DNA of 64,000 bases from Alteromonas ponticola (GTDB lineage: Bacteria; Pseudomonadota; Gammaproteobacteria; Enterobacterales; Alteromonadaceae), in the NCBI RefSeq assembly GCF_012911815.1, contig NZ_JAATNW010000007.1:124001-188000 (forward strand). The letters are read 5' to 3'. The translations under genes and the position numbers were made by a program. Below are positions 27,922 through 36,872 of this stretch, in pieces; the first letter of the stretch is position 1, and each line of letters begins with the position of its first letter. Below the pieces are notes generated by a model. The model did no database searches and was not told the DNA's origin. It worked only from the letters and a program-made list of their open reading frames with translations.

Positions 27922-29985
27922 CTAATTATCGCGGGCATCCACTACCATCTTAGCGGTGCGTTCAAAGGTGATAGTCATGCGCGCGAACATCCCTTCGATT
28001 AAGGGCAAATACTCTGATGCATTGTCGTCGGTGTTTAGCTCCTGTAACACTTTGTCGCAAGCAGACTTAAATGCTGGCGAAGTCTGTCCTTTCGCGGCGT
28101 GATAAAAAGCTGTGGCCAAGGCTTGTTGCCATTTATCCAGTATCGGTAACATCTCCTCATCTATGGCTCCTCGCATTAACGCGCGTAGCCTCAGCGATGA
28201 ATGACCAAGGTTTAATGCGGTAAGCCCCAGGTCGGTTACCACCCGTTTTTCGCTCTTTACACCCTTTTCATAATTTGCGATGCGTAGCAGGCGATCCCCC
28301 ATACGCGCATTGAACCAGTCTTTAGCAGAACGGTGACGCCCCGCCCGCCTGATATCGCGACGCATGGCGTTAAGCAGCCGCCACTGCACGCGCGACACGC
28401 CAGGCCCGGTGAACAATTTGAACACCCAATACAGTACTGTTACACCCACCACAATCGCAAAGGCGTTGCTCAAAGTAAAATCGATTTCAAAAGATGACGC
28501 CATATCATTGCCCGGTCTCACCAGTACCGCAAAAGGAATACAAAATCCAATTCCGTACGGTAGCGATTCCTGTTTAGAGATCGCCATCAGGCCAAGAAAA
28601 AATGGTCCTGCCAGCACCAGGATCAGCATCTCAAAATCACCGCTGCTTTGTGCCAGCAATCCCAGCGCAAAAAAGATTGCTACAGGAATGGCAATAAATA
28701 CACCAACGAGTACTTTCCATAATGCTTCTCTCACCCCTTCTGGAGGAAGGCGGGCAAACATGATCGAATAAATAACCGGTAGTATCATCAGCATGATCGC
28801 AGCAGGTGAACCGGTACCTGTCCACAGCAGGGCACCAATACCGAAAACGAGAAACGAGCGAAACCCCGTAGTCAGGCCGATCAGCGGATCACGGTAGGGC
28901 AACTGACTGGACGCTTTGAGCAACGAATCCTTGCCCTGCTTCATCGCATTGAATGCACGCAATACCACAACTAAATCAGATACCATTTCCTGCGCCGCGC
29001 GCAATAGTCTGAGTTCAAGTGGCGGTACATCGGTCGTCTCATTGACAAATTTCAGCAGTTTTCTGCGCTGAGCCTGCGCCGTGTTGTAACAGCGTTCAAA
29101 ATCTTCAGATTCTGAAATGGTTGTAAAGGCTTCACGCAAGCCGTCTATTAACTCAGCCAGCACGTCGGTAACCAGTTCTGGATTATTACGTTGAAGGCGG
29201 CCAAAAATCTGAATGGTGGCCACCAGCGACAACACGCGATTAGAAATAACAATGGCCGCTCGCGAACGCCCTGGGCCGTCAGGCCCTTCGTATACCACTG
29301 CGCTGGCATCATCATTAAGCATGGCCAGGGTGTCGAGAATTTTATCAATCCGTTCATGACGGGCTTCATGAGAACCAGCCGGATCGAGCTCCAGCGACAG
29401 ATACTCCATGGTCTGATTAATAACAGTCTGCGCCTGAGTATACAGGCCATCAAGGACGCGCCTGGGCCACAACAAAAAACTCACCAGCATGGCGCATAAT
29501 GCGCCGACGATGATTTCGCTGGTGCGGGCCTGGGAAATGTGAAAAATGGCCGCGCTTGTTACCGTTTCTGGCTGTGCCATGACCAGCAGAATAATGATAC
29601 ACGGTGTGACACAAGCCATCGCAAACAAATAAATAAAATTAACCCTGCGCACCATGGCAGAGAGGGTCGAATTAACTCCCACCCACAGGGCCAGCGACAT
29701 TAAGGCCGGAAGCGGGCTGGCATGAAAGTGTTGTAGTATGATCAGGCCTACCACCCCACCGATTAAGGTGCCGCCTATCTGGCACAACGCTTTTTCAAGC
29801 ACCATGCCGCTTTCCGGACGGGTTTGCAGAAACACCGCCGACACCATGGCCCAATAAGGCCGCTCCAGGTTTAAAAACATGGCGAAGTACAGCGCCAAGG
29901 CCATGGCAATGACGCCCTTCAAAGCAAACGTCAATGTCGCCCTGTCGGGTGTCAGATAGGTTGCCTGAAGTGGGGAAAGTGTCAC
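27922..29985 (-). CDS. aaeB: FUSC family inner-membrane efflux component (AaeB-like)
   Basis: 687 residues with two clusters of membrane segments (about 20-175 and 370-520) each followed by a soluble domain, the FUSC/AaeB layout. ALYFAMFLNLERPYWAMVSAVFLQTRPESG is the signature N-terminal block. In E. coli AaeB with AaeA exports aromatic carboxylic acids. The start is GTG at 29985 in a GTGA overlap with the HlyD gene, so the two are coupled. Order DUF1656-HlyD-FUSC equals aaeXAB. The LysR regulator aaeR is not adjacent. Substrate in this organism is unknown; related ydhIJK-type systems are an alternative label. Confidence 0.85.
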   Translation of the reverse strand: MTLSPLQATYLTPDRATLTFALKGVIAMALALYFAMFLNLERPYWAMVSAVFLQTRPESGMVLEKALCQIGGTLIGGVVGLIILQHFHASPLPALMSLALWVGVNSTLSAMVRRVNFIYLFAMACVTPCIIILLVMAQPETVTSAAIFHISQARTSEIIVGALCAMLVSFLLWPRRVLDGLYTQAQTVINQTMEYLSLELDPAGSHEARHERIDKILDTLAMLNDDASAVVYEGPDGPGRSRAAIVISNRVLSLVATIQIFGRLQRNNPELVTDVLAELIDGLREAFTTISESEDFERCYNTAQAQRRKLLKFVNETTDVPPLELRLLRAAQEMVSDLVVVLRAFNAMKQGKDSLLKASSQLPYRDPLIGLTTGFRSFLVFGIGALLWTGTGSPAAIMLMILPVIYSIMFARLPPEGVREALWKVLVGVFIAIPVAIFFALGLLAQSSGDFEMLILVLAGPFFLGLMAISKQESLPYGIGFCIPFAVLVRPGNDMASSFEIDFTLSNAFAIVVGVTVLYWVFKLFTGPGVSRVQWRLLNAMRRDIRRAGRHRSAKDWFNARMGDRLLRIANYEKGVKSEKRVVTDLGLTALNLGHSSLRLRALMRGAIDEEMLPILDKWQQALATAFYHAAKGQTSPAFKSACDKVLQELNTDDNASEYLPLIEGMFARMTITFERTAKMVVDARDN

Positions 29986-30848
29986 TGGGGTGTTATCTCC
30001 AAATGGACTGACACTGTCATACCGGCTACCAGTTTACGTTCCGCTGCAACCGAATCGAGTCTAATATCCACCGGAATTCGTTGCGCCAGCCTGACCCAGT
30101 TGAAAGTCTGCTGAACCTGGGGTAAAAGCTGATCATCTTTGGTGGTATTAGTATTAGCGATAGCGTCACCGATACTTACCACGCTACCGGTAAGCGGCTC
30201 TCCACCGCTCATGAGTTTGATGGTAGCCTGCTGCCCTACTTCGATCAGAGGCAGTTTGGTTTCTTCGAAATAGCCGGTAACGTAAAAAGAGCCGGCCTGA
30301 ACAAGCGAAATCACCGGTTCTCCTTTTTCAACGTAATTCCCTTGCCTTAGGCCTAAATTGATCACCGTACCATTAGCAGGGGCTTCGATGCGGGTGCGGG
30401 CCAGGTTAATTCTGGCGGTTTCCAGTTGTGCCTTGGCCAGCTCGTAATCTGTTCTGGCAAGTTGCGAGCTGATACGCTTAGCTTCGCGACTTTCTTCACT
30501 AATACCGTCTTCGCCATTCAATTTTTTACGCCGTTCGTATTCGTGTTCCGCCAGCTCCCAGGCGTACTTTTTGTTTGCCACCATTGCTTTAAACTCTTCA
30601 ATAGCTGCCTGATAGCGGGTATCGTCAACGACAAACAAGGTTTCACCTGCCTTAACCCGCTGATTGTCCTTAATTGATATTTCTGTCACCCAGCCAGACA
30701 CATCTGGCGCAATAGTAATAACTTCCGCCCTGACACGCCCATCACGGGTCCAGGGCGAATACAGATAGTGCTCCCATACCCAGCGACCTGAGAAAATAGC
30801 CAGGGCGACCACCAGCAATGTAATGAATATGCGTAAAATAAGTTTCAT
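29982..30848 (-). CDS. aaeA: HlyD family periplasmic adaptor (AaeA-like)
   Basis: 288 residues: N-terminal membrane anchor (about 5-25), lipoyl-like half-motifs (VTEISIKDNQRVKAGETLFVVDD and IEAPANGTVINLGLRQGNYVEKGE), a short alpha-helical hairpin between them (~75-140), and a beta-barrel domain with FYVTGYFEETKLPLIEVGQ. This is the membrane-fusion partner linking the FUSC pump to an outer-membrane channel. Short for an RND adaptor but right for the AaeA/EmrA-like group. Overlaps the FUSC start by 4 bases and follows the DUF1656 gene by 7. Confidence 0.9.
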   Translation of the reverse strand: MKLILRIFITLLVVALAIFSGRWVWEHYLYSPWTRDGRVRAEVITIAPDVSGWVTEISIKDNQRVKAGETLFVVDDTRYQAAIEEFKAMVANKKYAWELAEHEYERRKKLNGEDGISEESREAKRISSQLARTDYELAKAQLETARINLARTRIEAPANGTVINLGLRQGNYVEKGEPVISLVQAGSFYVTGYFEETKLPLIEVGQQATIKLMSGGEPLTGSVVSIGDAIANTNTTKDDQLLPQVQQTFNWVRLAQRIPVDIRLDSVAAERKLVAGMTVSVHLEITPQ

Positions 30849-30855
30849 CGGTGTG

Positions 30856-31053
30856 CTAACTCCCTAACCAAACAACGACTGCCAGATAGCAAACATAGAG
30901 TGATACTTCCACCCAGGCGGGCTTCCACAACTGGCTGTAAACGCCAGTTTGATACATAACAATCCGAGTAACCACCGACATCAAAAATGCCAGTGGCATC
31001 ATCAGTAACAACGGGCTAAACAACATGCCGCCCAGAGCAAGCTCCTGAAACAT
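30856..31053 (-). CDS. aaeX: DUF1656 small membrane protein (AaeX-like)
   Basis: 65 residues with two membrane segments (about 8-30 and 45-62); FQELALGGMLFSPLLLMMPLAF and a C-terminal YVCYLAVVVWLG. Small DUF1656 proteins stand first in aaeXAB-type operons; their role in the pump is not known. The ATG at 31053 begins the three-gene unit. Confidence 0.85.
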   Translation of the reverse strand: MFQELALGGMLFSPLLLMMPLAFLMSVVTRIVMYQTGVYSQLWKPAWVEVSLYVCYLAVVVWLGS

Positions 31054-31473
31054 GATTTCTCTGAGTTAAGTGTTTGTTTTAATAGATTAGCAATAATCCA
31101 AGCCAGGGATCACCTCTTACAATGAATATATAGAACAAACACGTCAATGCGACATAGGTCGCAACCTCCCGGTAATGGCTCTGATTTACATATCGAAGAA
31201 AGGCGTTATTGCGACGAAAACCGCAACTTCCCGGGAATGGCTCTGCTTTACGTCTCGAAGAAAGGTGTCATCGCGGCGAAGGCCGCAACCTCCCAAGCTA
31301 TCTGACTGAGCCAAAAAACACTGCTTTCACCACTTATTTTTTTGACTTATCGTTAAACGATTAACACTCAATCGGATGGTGAGACAGACAAGGTAACTAT
31401 CATTAAAATATATTTTCATTCTGTAAAAAATGATAATTTATCTTACCTGTACATATTTATACTTGGCACGTTC
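31054..31473. other. Divergent intergenic region between aaeX and esterase
   Basis: A 420-base gap holding the divergent promoters of the efflux operon and the esterase. Its middle is occupied by the 62-bp tandem repeats described separately. The right third (31320-31460) is strongly AT-rich. No regulator gene or RNA could be recognised. Confidence 0.5.
31148..31296. repeat. 62-bp tandem repeat, about 2.4 copies, each with a palindromic head
   Basis: GCAACCTCCC or its variant recurs at 31161, 31223 and 31285, exactly 62 bases apart, and the whole unit aligns: palindromic head (GCGACATAGGTCGC, GCGACGAAAACCGC, GCGGCGAAGGCCGC), GCAACYTCCC, then AATGGCTCTGMTTTACRTMTCGAAG-type body. The third copy stops soon after CTCCC. 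Differences in the heads preserve partial pairing. This resembles REP-type intergenic palindromes more than a regulatory site. Confidence 0.8.
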
Positions 31474-32409
31474 ATGAAATTAGTTGTGTTACTGTTTAGC
31501 TTATCGGTATTTGGGATCCACTCCAGTTACGCCAGCACTGCGCAAATACAAGTCAGTAAAGGCCAGCTTGAAACCATCGACAATTTTAAGTCCGAATATG
31601 TAGATGATCGCTTTTTATATGTGTGGCTACCGCCGGGATTCACCAAAGATAATAGCTACGATGTACTTTACATGCATGACGGTCGCATGTTGTTTGACAG
31701 CAAAACCACATGGAATAAGCAGGAATGGCGCGTCGATGAAGTAGCCGGAGCCTTAATAGAACAGGAAAAAGTATTTCCTTTTATCGTGGTAGGTATTCCC
31801 AACGCAGTGGAAAATCGTCATAGCGAGTATTATCCCCAACAGCCGTTTGAAAACCTGAGCAGAGAAAAACAACACGCTTTGTATCAGCTTGAGAAATACC
31901 CAGGCTACAAACTGTTTGCTTCTAAGGTATTTTCAGATAACTACTCGCGTTTTTTAGTACAGGAAGTCATTCCCTTTATTGAGTCGCACTACAACGTAAA
32001 CAGAGGCGCACAGCACCGTTACATTGCAGGCTCCAGTATGGGCGGGCTTATCTCATGGTATACATTACTTAACTACCCTGATGAGTTTGCAGGCGCTATC
32101 TGCATGTCTACCCACTGGCCTGGTATTTTTGAAGAAGATAGTGAAGTATTTGCTGAATTTAAGCACTACATTGCCGACAACATTTCAAAGTTGAAGAATC
32201 ACAAAGTGTATTTCGATTACGGCGATGCCACCCTGGATGCCCTGTATCCACCGTTACAAAAGGAAATCGATTCGCTATTTAGCAAACAAGAATACCCTGC
32301 AAAGCTTTGGCAGAGCCAATACTTTCCGGGAGAAGAACATACCGAAGATGCATGGGCAAAACGCTTACACATTCCTTTAAAATTTATGTTTGGAAAACCA
32401 GACAATTAA
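31474..32409 (+). CDS. Exported alpha/beta-hydrolase, putative esterase (enterochelin-esterase-like fold)
   Basis: 311 residues with a signal peptide (about 1-20, ending SSYAST). The esterase D/Fes-type domain shows LYMHDGRMLFD, the oxyanion region VVGIPNAVENRHSEYYP, nucleophile elbow AGSSMGGLISWY (GxSxG) and a catalytic His candidate in GEEHTEDAWAKR. Secreted or periplasmic ester hydrolase; the substrate (acetyl-xylan, siderophore ester or other) cannot be read. Single gene, with a stem-loop 24 bases after the stop. Confidence 0.85.
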   Translation: MKLVVLLFSLSVFGIHSSYASTAQIQVSKGQLETIDNFKSEYVDDRFLYVWLPPGFTKDNSYDVLYMHDGRMLFDSKTTWNKQEWRVDEVAGALIEQEKVFPFIVVGIPNAVENRHSEYYPQQPFENLSREKQHALYQLEKYPGYKLFASKVFSDNYSRFLVQEVIPFIESHYNVNRGAQHRYIAGSSMGGLISWYTLLNYPDEFAGAICMSTHWPGIFEEDSEVFAEFKHYIADNISKLKNHKVYFDYGDATLDALYPPLQKEIDSLFSKQEYPAKLWQSQYFPGEEHTEDAWAKRLHIPLKFMFGKPDN

Positions 32410-32432
32410 TACTTAACTGATCGGGAGATTTC

Positions 32433-32468
32433 CGTTGTCGCGTGGCCGTACCCCCTCGCGCGACAACG
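32433..32468. terminator. Stem-loop between converging esterase and arsR genes
   Basis: CGTTGTCGCG (32433-32442) pairs perfectly with CGCGACAACG (32459-32468) around a 16-base loop. No T-run on either side, so termination is likely but unproven. Confidence 0.5.
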
Positions 32469-32481
32469 TAATACCGCTATA

Positions 32482-32799
32482 TCATCTGACTACTTCCACA
32501 AAGTCTTTTAGCGCAAGTAATCTGTTTTCCCATACTTTTTCCAACTGGGAGATAAACCGCTGCGCCTGCTGAAGCGATTTAATGTCTAATGCGACTTTCG
32601 TTTCTCTGCCTACACTATTGAGCGAAGCAATATTTGCATTCACTAATATCTGCAATTGCTTTCTTGCGCCCTGTCTGGAGATCCCTAAATCCTGGCAGAG
32701 TTCGCCGATTGCACATGAACGTTTACTGGAAAGACGTTTAACAATTTCCAACCGAATTGGATCGCCAAGCGCTTTGTAAATTTCTGCCTCTGTCGTCAT
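32482..32799 (-). CDS. ArsR/SmtB-family transcriptional regulator
   Basis: 105 residues with a winged helix: LGDPIRLEIVKRLSSKRSCAIGELCQDLGISRQGARKQLQILVNANI is the HTH, followed by a wing with VGRETKVAL. No paired metal-binding cysteines (the CAIGELC pair is structural in position rather than an ELCVCDL metal motif), so a non-metal signal is likely. It overlaps the SRPBCC gene by 4 bases. The ArsR-SRPBCC pair is a common operon; the regulator probably acts on its own promoter through the palindrome at 33292-33319. Confidence 0.9.
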   Translation of the reverse strand: MTTEAEIYKALGDPIRLEIVKRLSSKRSCAIGELCQDLGISRQGARKQLQILVNANIASLNSVGRETKVALDIKSLQQAQRFISQLEKVWENRLLALKDFVEVVR

Positions 32800-33236
32800 A
32801 TTTTGTTAAAGTGCTCCTCTAACCTTTCGAGCATATAATTCCAGCCGTTGGAATTCTGCTTGAGCGCATCGTCTATCATTTCAGGTGGAAGATCCGCAAA
32901 ACCCGACTCTAGCAAAATTACTTTGCATTTTTGTCCTTTCAGCTGCTCCAGACGAAACTCCACCAGGGTTGTTGGGACACTTAATACATCACCCACATAA
33001 CATTCGCTACCGGGTACCCAGCGAAAGGCGAAATAGTCAGGTGCTCTGGCGTCCACAATATAAATCTGACATTTACCATGTCCACCAAACCCCAGGATGG
33101 GCTGTTCGCCAACCGTGAAGCGGCCTTCAATGCTATCCGGGAACCAGTTAGTGATCTGTGCCGGATCTGAAATCGCTCGATATACCCGCTCAATTGGCGC
33201 ATTTACAACAATCTCTCGCCGAATAGCCTGTTGCAT
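32796..33236 (-). CDS. SRPBCC (AHSA1-like) ligand-binding domain protein
   Basis: 146 residues from the ATG at 33236, chosen because GGGGAC lies just before it and the product then starts directly at the domain (QQAIRREIVVNAPIERVYRAISDP). The frame is open upstream to 33305 but without a ribosome site. START/Bet v 1-like helix-grip fold with WFPDSIEGRF, FAFRWVPGSE and the C-terminal helix NGWNYMLERLEEHF, typical of the AHSA1 (Aha1-like) family. Function unknown; such proteins often accompany ArsR regulators. First gene of a two-gene operon. Confidence 0.87.
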   Translation of the reverse strand: MQQAIRREIVVNAPIERVYRAISDPAQITNWFPDSIEGRFTVGEQPILGFGGHGKCQIYIVDARAPDYFAFRWVPGSECYVGDVLSVPTTLVEFRLEQLKGQKCKVILLESGFADLPPEMIDDALKQNSNGWNYMLERLEEHFNKI

Positions 33237-33291
33237 ACGTCCCCACTTTTCAAAGAACCTTCTGGTATCTATTAGTAAAGCACAGATATGC

Positions 33292-33319
33292 AAACATGCA
33301 ACCAAATGGTTGCATGTTT
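33292..33319. promoter_or_regulatory. Perfect 13-2-13 palindrome, likely operator of the SRPBCC-arsR operon
   Basis: AAACATGCAACCA (33292-33304), AA, TGGTTGCATGTTT (33307-33319). It lies 56-84 bases upstream of the SRPBCC ATG. ArsR-family operators are typically 12-2-12 inverted repeats; this matches in size and spacing. On the minus strand TTGCAT inside the right arm could serve as a -35 with TTACTA 17 bases on. Confidence 0.65.
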
Positions 33320-33404
33320 AATATTTCAGTTGAAGTAAAATGCTTTTAATTTTTAAGGCGAAAAAGGCCAATTGCCGCGTTCCTGCCGGCATATGGCTTT
33401 CTTT

Positions 33405-34586
33405 TTACCGTGATCGGCTCAATGCACCAATGCCTTCGGATAAGCCATCAAGGGTGAGTGGATACATTTTACTGTTTACCAGATCACTGATGATATTGAT
33501 TGAGTGATAATAGGACCAGTATTGTTGAGGTTGGGGATTTAACCAGATCACCCGTTCAAAGTGCTGGGTCAGCCTTTGCATCCAACTCGCGCCTGGCTCT
33601 TCATTCCAGTGCTCTACACTGCCACCCGGATAGGTTATTTCATAGGGGCCCATGGTCGCATCACCAACGAAAATCACCTTATAATCGCTGCCATAGCGAT
33701 GAATGATATCCCAGATTGGGATACGCTCTTCATCCCGTCTGTGATTGTCTTTCCACACTTCTTCGTACACACAGTTGTGAAAGTAAAAGTATTCCAGATA
33801 TTTAAATTCAGAGTGCACGGCGGAGAAGAGCTCCTGGGTAGCCTGTACATGCGAATCCATTGAACCGCCAATGTCAAAAAACAACAGTACCTTGACTGCG
33901 TTATGCCGCTCCGGTGTCATATGGATATCCAGCATACCGCCTTTACGGGCCGTCTCCCCGATGGTAGTGGACACATCCAGTTCTTCGCTTGCGCCTGTAC
34001 GTGCGAATTTTCTTAACTTACGTAACGCCATTTTAATATTGCGCGTACCTAATTCGACATCGCTGGAGAGGTTTTTAAACTCGCGTTTATCCCACACTTT
34101 GGCGGCTGAAAAGTTGCGATTGCCATCCTGACCAATACGTACTCCTTCCGGATTATAACCGTATGCGCCAAACGGCGACGTGCCGCCAGTGCCAATCCAT
34201 TTGTTGCCGCCCTGATGGCGCTTTTTTTGTTCTTCCAAACGCTGTTTCAGCGTTTCCATTAATTTATCCAGGCCACCTAATGCTTTGATTTGTTGCTTTT
34301 CTTCCTCGCTAAGCTGTTTTTCAAACATTTTGCGAAGCCACTCCTCTGGAATGTCATTGTCGAAGATATCGATGCTTTGCACGCCATCAAAATACTCGGC
34401 AAACGCCCTGTCGAAGCGATCATACTGGGTCTCATCTTTTACCATAATGGTGCGAGCCACATAGTAAAAAGCTTCAATATCTGCATATACCACTTGCTTG
34501 TCCAACGCTGCAAGCAGGTCCAGCAATTCACGCAGGCTGGTTTTTACCCGATATTTTCTTAATGTATAGAAAAAATCAATGAGCAT
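33405..34586 (-). CDS. VWA domain protein (CoxE-like) paired with MoxR ATPase
   Basis: 393 residues. The N-terminal half (about 1-190) is helical with YTLRKYRVKTSLRELLDLLAAL and charged segments; the C-terminal half is a von Willebrand A domain. The metal-site motif is LLFFDIGGSMDSHVQ, DxGGS instead of classic DxSxS, with further motifs in GDATMGPYEI. MoxR-VWA pairs act as AAA+ chaperone systems that insert metals or mature protein complexes. Stop/start overlap of one base with the upstream MoxR gene shows coupling. The client is unknown; no dehydrogenase or gas-vesicle genes are adjacent. Confidence 0.87.
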   Translation of the reverse strand: MLIDFFYTLRKYRVKTSLRELLDLLAALDKQVVYADIEAFYYVARTIMVKDETQYDRFDRAFAEYFDGVQSIDIFDNDIPEEWLRKMFEKQLSEEEKQQIKALGGLDKLMETLKQRLEEQKKRHQGGNKWIGTGGTSPFGAYGYNPEGVRIGQDGNRNFSAAKVWDKREFKNLSSDVELGTRNIKMALRKLRKFARTGASEELDVSTTIGETARKGGMLDIHMTPERHNAVKVLLFFDIGGSMDSHVQATQELFSAVHSEFKYLEYFYFHNCVYEEVWKDNHRRDEERIPIWDIIHRYGSDYKVIFVGDATMGPYEITYPGGSVEHWNEEPGASWMQRLTQHFERVIWLNPQPQQYWSYYHSINIISDLVNSKMYPLTLDGLSEGIGALSRSR

Positions 34587-35422
34587 TAGCGACGAGCCAT
34601 AAACGCCAGTTTTTCGAAAAGATGGATATCCTGCTCATTTTTAAGTAGCGCGCCATACAGGGGTGGAATACTGTGTTTCTTATCTTTATTATGTAACGCT
34701 TCTGGCGGGATATCTTCGGCAACCAGCAACTTTAACCAGTCAATTAATTCTGAGGTGGACGGCTTTTTCTTTAAACCCGGTACGTCACGTAAGTCGAAGA
34801 ACGCAGTAAGCGCTTCATCTAACAATCGTTTCTTAATGTCGGGAAAATGAACGTTAACAATTTCACGCATTTCATCTGGCGTGGGAAATTGAATATAGTG
34901 AAAAAAGCACCGGCGCAAAAAGGCATCAGGCAGTTCTTTTTCATTATTGGACGTAATAATCACAATCGGTCGCTGTTGGGCCTGAATCCGTTGCTGTGTT
35001 TCATAAACGTAAAATTCCATCTTATCCAGTTCTAACAGCAAATCGTTAGGAAACTCGATGTCCGCCTTATCGATCTCATCAATCAGCAATACCGGCCGCT
35101 GCTGCGCTTCGAAGGCCTGCCACAATTTACCTTTTACAATGTAATTTTTAATGTCATGAACCCGTTCGTCACCTAATTGAGAGTCGCGCAGTCGAGAAAC
35201 GGCGTCGTACTCATACAGCCCCTGCTGCGCCTTAGTGGTCGACTTAATGTGCCACTGAATTAATTCCGTTTGCAGGCTGTTGGCCAGTTCTTCCGCTAAC
35301 ATGGTTTTTCCCGTACCAGGCTCACCTTTGATCAGCAGAGGACGTTGCAACGTGATAGCGGCATTTACCGCCAGGCGGAGCTCTTTGCTGGCGATGTAGT
35401 TGTTGGTCCCGGTAAAATTCAT
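34586..35422 (-). CDS. MoxR-family AAA+ ATPase
   Basis: 278 residues. Walker A KGEPGTGKT (33-41), Walker B RPVLLIDEIDKADIEF, sensor 1 ITSNNEKELPDAFLRRC with an arginine finger, and the C-terminal lid. MoxR AAA ATPases remodel complexes together with a VWA partner, here the next gene downstream, overlapping by one base. Divergent from cysK. Start at the first ATG, directly at the conserved N-terminus. Confidence 0.92.
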   Translation of the reverse strand: MNFTGTNNYIASKELRLAVNAAITLQRPLLIKGEPGTGKTMLAEELANSLQTELIQWHIKSTTKAQQGLYEYDAVSRLRDSQLGDERVHDIKNYIVKGKLWQAFEAQQRPVLLIDEIDKADIEFPNDLLLELDKMEFYVYETQQRIQAQQRPIVIITSNNEKELPDAFLRRCFFHYIQFPTPDEMREIVNVHFPDIKKRLLDEALTAFFDLRDVPGLKKKPSTSELIDWLKLLVAEDIPPEALHNKDKKHSIPPLYGALLKNEQDIHLFEKLAFMARR

Positions 35423-35620
35423 GTAGAGTCCTTAACGTATTGTAAATGAATCGCTATCATGAGAATTAGCGATAAGATATAGCGAAAAAACACTTTGCAT
35501 TTTATCAAATGCAACCAATGATATAAGGGTAAAGTGGGATAAACCAATAAGATGTCGATATTGCCATGTTGGCTTGGGCGCATAAAAGACGATTATCCCG
35601 GAATTAGCTAAGGAATAACT

Positions 35621-36586
35621 ATGCAAATTTTTGACGACAATTCAATTTCAATTGGCCGCACCCCACTGGTGAAACTCAATCGCGTAACCTCGGGTAACGT
35701 ATACGCAAAAATGGAGTCTCGCAACCCCAGCTTCAGCGTTAAATGTCGCATTGGCGCCAACATGATCTGGGATGCTGAAAAACGCGGCGTGCTCACTGCT
35801 GGCAAAGAAATTGTAGAGCCTACCAGCGGTAATACCGGCATTGCGCTGGCGTTTGTTGCAGCATCACGTGGCTATAAGCTTACCCTGACCATGCCAAGCA
35901 GCATGAGTTTAGAACGACGTAAATTGCTAAAAGCGTTGGGTGCTAACCTGGTACTGACAGAAGCGCCTAAAGGCATGAAAGGTGCAGTTGCGGCAGCACA
36001 GGAAATTGTAAACAGCGATCCTGAAAAGTATGTTTTGCTACAGCAATTTGATAACCCCGCAAACCCGGCGATCCATGAGAAAACTACCGGCCCGGAAATC
36101 TGGGAAGATACCGAGGGCAAGATAGATGCATTCGTAGCCGGGGTTGGTACCGGCGGTACGATTACCGGTGTCAGTCGTTACATTAAGAAAACCCAGGGTA
36201 AAGCGATTACGTCTGTCGCCGTCGAGCCTACCGACTCCCCAGTCATTACTCAAGCGAAAAGAGGCGAAGAGCTGACCCCGGGTCCACATAAAATTCAGGG
36301 TATCGGCGCAGGCTTTATTCCGGGTAACCTGGACCTGGATATGGTGGATGAAGTTGAACAAATCACCAATGAAGAATGCATGGAGATGTGCCACCGTCTG
36401 ATGAAAGAGGAAGGTATTCTTGCTGGTATTTCTTCTGGTGCTGCGGTGGTTGCTGCAAAACGCTATGCTGAAAGACCTGAAAATAAAGATAAGGTGGTGG
36501 TGGTATTGCTTGCCAGTGCAACTGAACGTTACCTTAGCAGCCCACTGTTTGCTGGTGCGTTTTCAGATCAGGAAGAAATGCAGTAA
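35621..36586 (+). CDS. cysK: Cysteine synthase A (O-acetylserine thiol-lyase)
   Basis: 321 residues (E. coli CysK 323), very high similarity. PLP-lysine Lys41 lies in [20 protein letters not shown], the substrate loop is [16 protein letters not shown], and the phosphate loop [14 protein letters not shown]. Converts O-acetylserine plus sulfide to cysteine. [18 protein letters not shown] and [11 protein letters not shown] are further type-A markers. The ATG follows AAGGAATAACT. Stands alone, with a terminator shortly after. No CysE-binding partner is nearby. Confidence 0.97.
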   Translation: MQIFDDNSISIGRTPLVKLNRVTSGNVYAKMESRNPSFSVKCRIGANMIWDAEKRGVLTAGKEIVEPTSGNTGIALAFVAASRGYKLTLTMPSSMSLERRKLLKALGANLVLTEAPKGMKGAVAAAQEIVNSDPEKYVLLQQFDNPANPAIHEKTTGPEIWEDTEGKIDAFVAGVGTGGTITGVSRYIKKTQGKAITSVAVEPTDSPVITQAKRGEELTPGPHKIQGIGAGFIPGNLDLDMVDEVEQITNEECMEMCHRLMKEEGILAGISSGAAVVAAKRYAERPENKDKVVVVLLASATERYLSSPLFAGAFSDQEEMQ

Positions 36587-36598
36587 GGGGTTATTTAT

Positions 36599-36628
36599 GC
36601 AGGAGGGGTATGCCCTCCTGCTGCTCTT
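36599..36628 (+). terminator. Rho-independent terminator after cysK
   Basis: GCAGGAGGG (36599-36607) pairs with CCCTCCTGC (36613-36621), 5-base loop, followed by TGCTCTTTG. Strong stem, modest U-tract; 12 bases after the cysK stop. Confidence 0.7.
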
Positions 36629-36872
36629 TGACAGCCATAAGTTTAGCGCTTCTTGCGACCAATAAACTAATCATAGCCCCGCAGGTTATTATTTGGTATC
36701 ATGCGCCCTTAAGTTGTAGGTGCTCATTGAAGCCGAGCAATGCTTTTTCCACGAAATCGCCGTAAGTCCCGCAAGTGATTCACTGTCTGATAGTAACCGT
36801 TCTAAGCACTACCCAATCTACAAGCCCGTCAACACAGCTACACTTCGTAGCCTGAAATTTTTGGAACGAACT

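Noticed and set aside
31415..31445. Fur-box-like sequence (AAATGATAATTTATC) upstream of the esterase
   Set aside because: Only about 12 of 19 positions fit the consensus, in a very AT-rich stretch; too weak to call.
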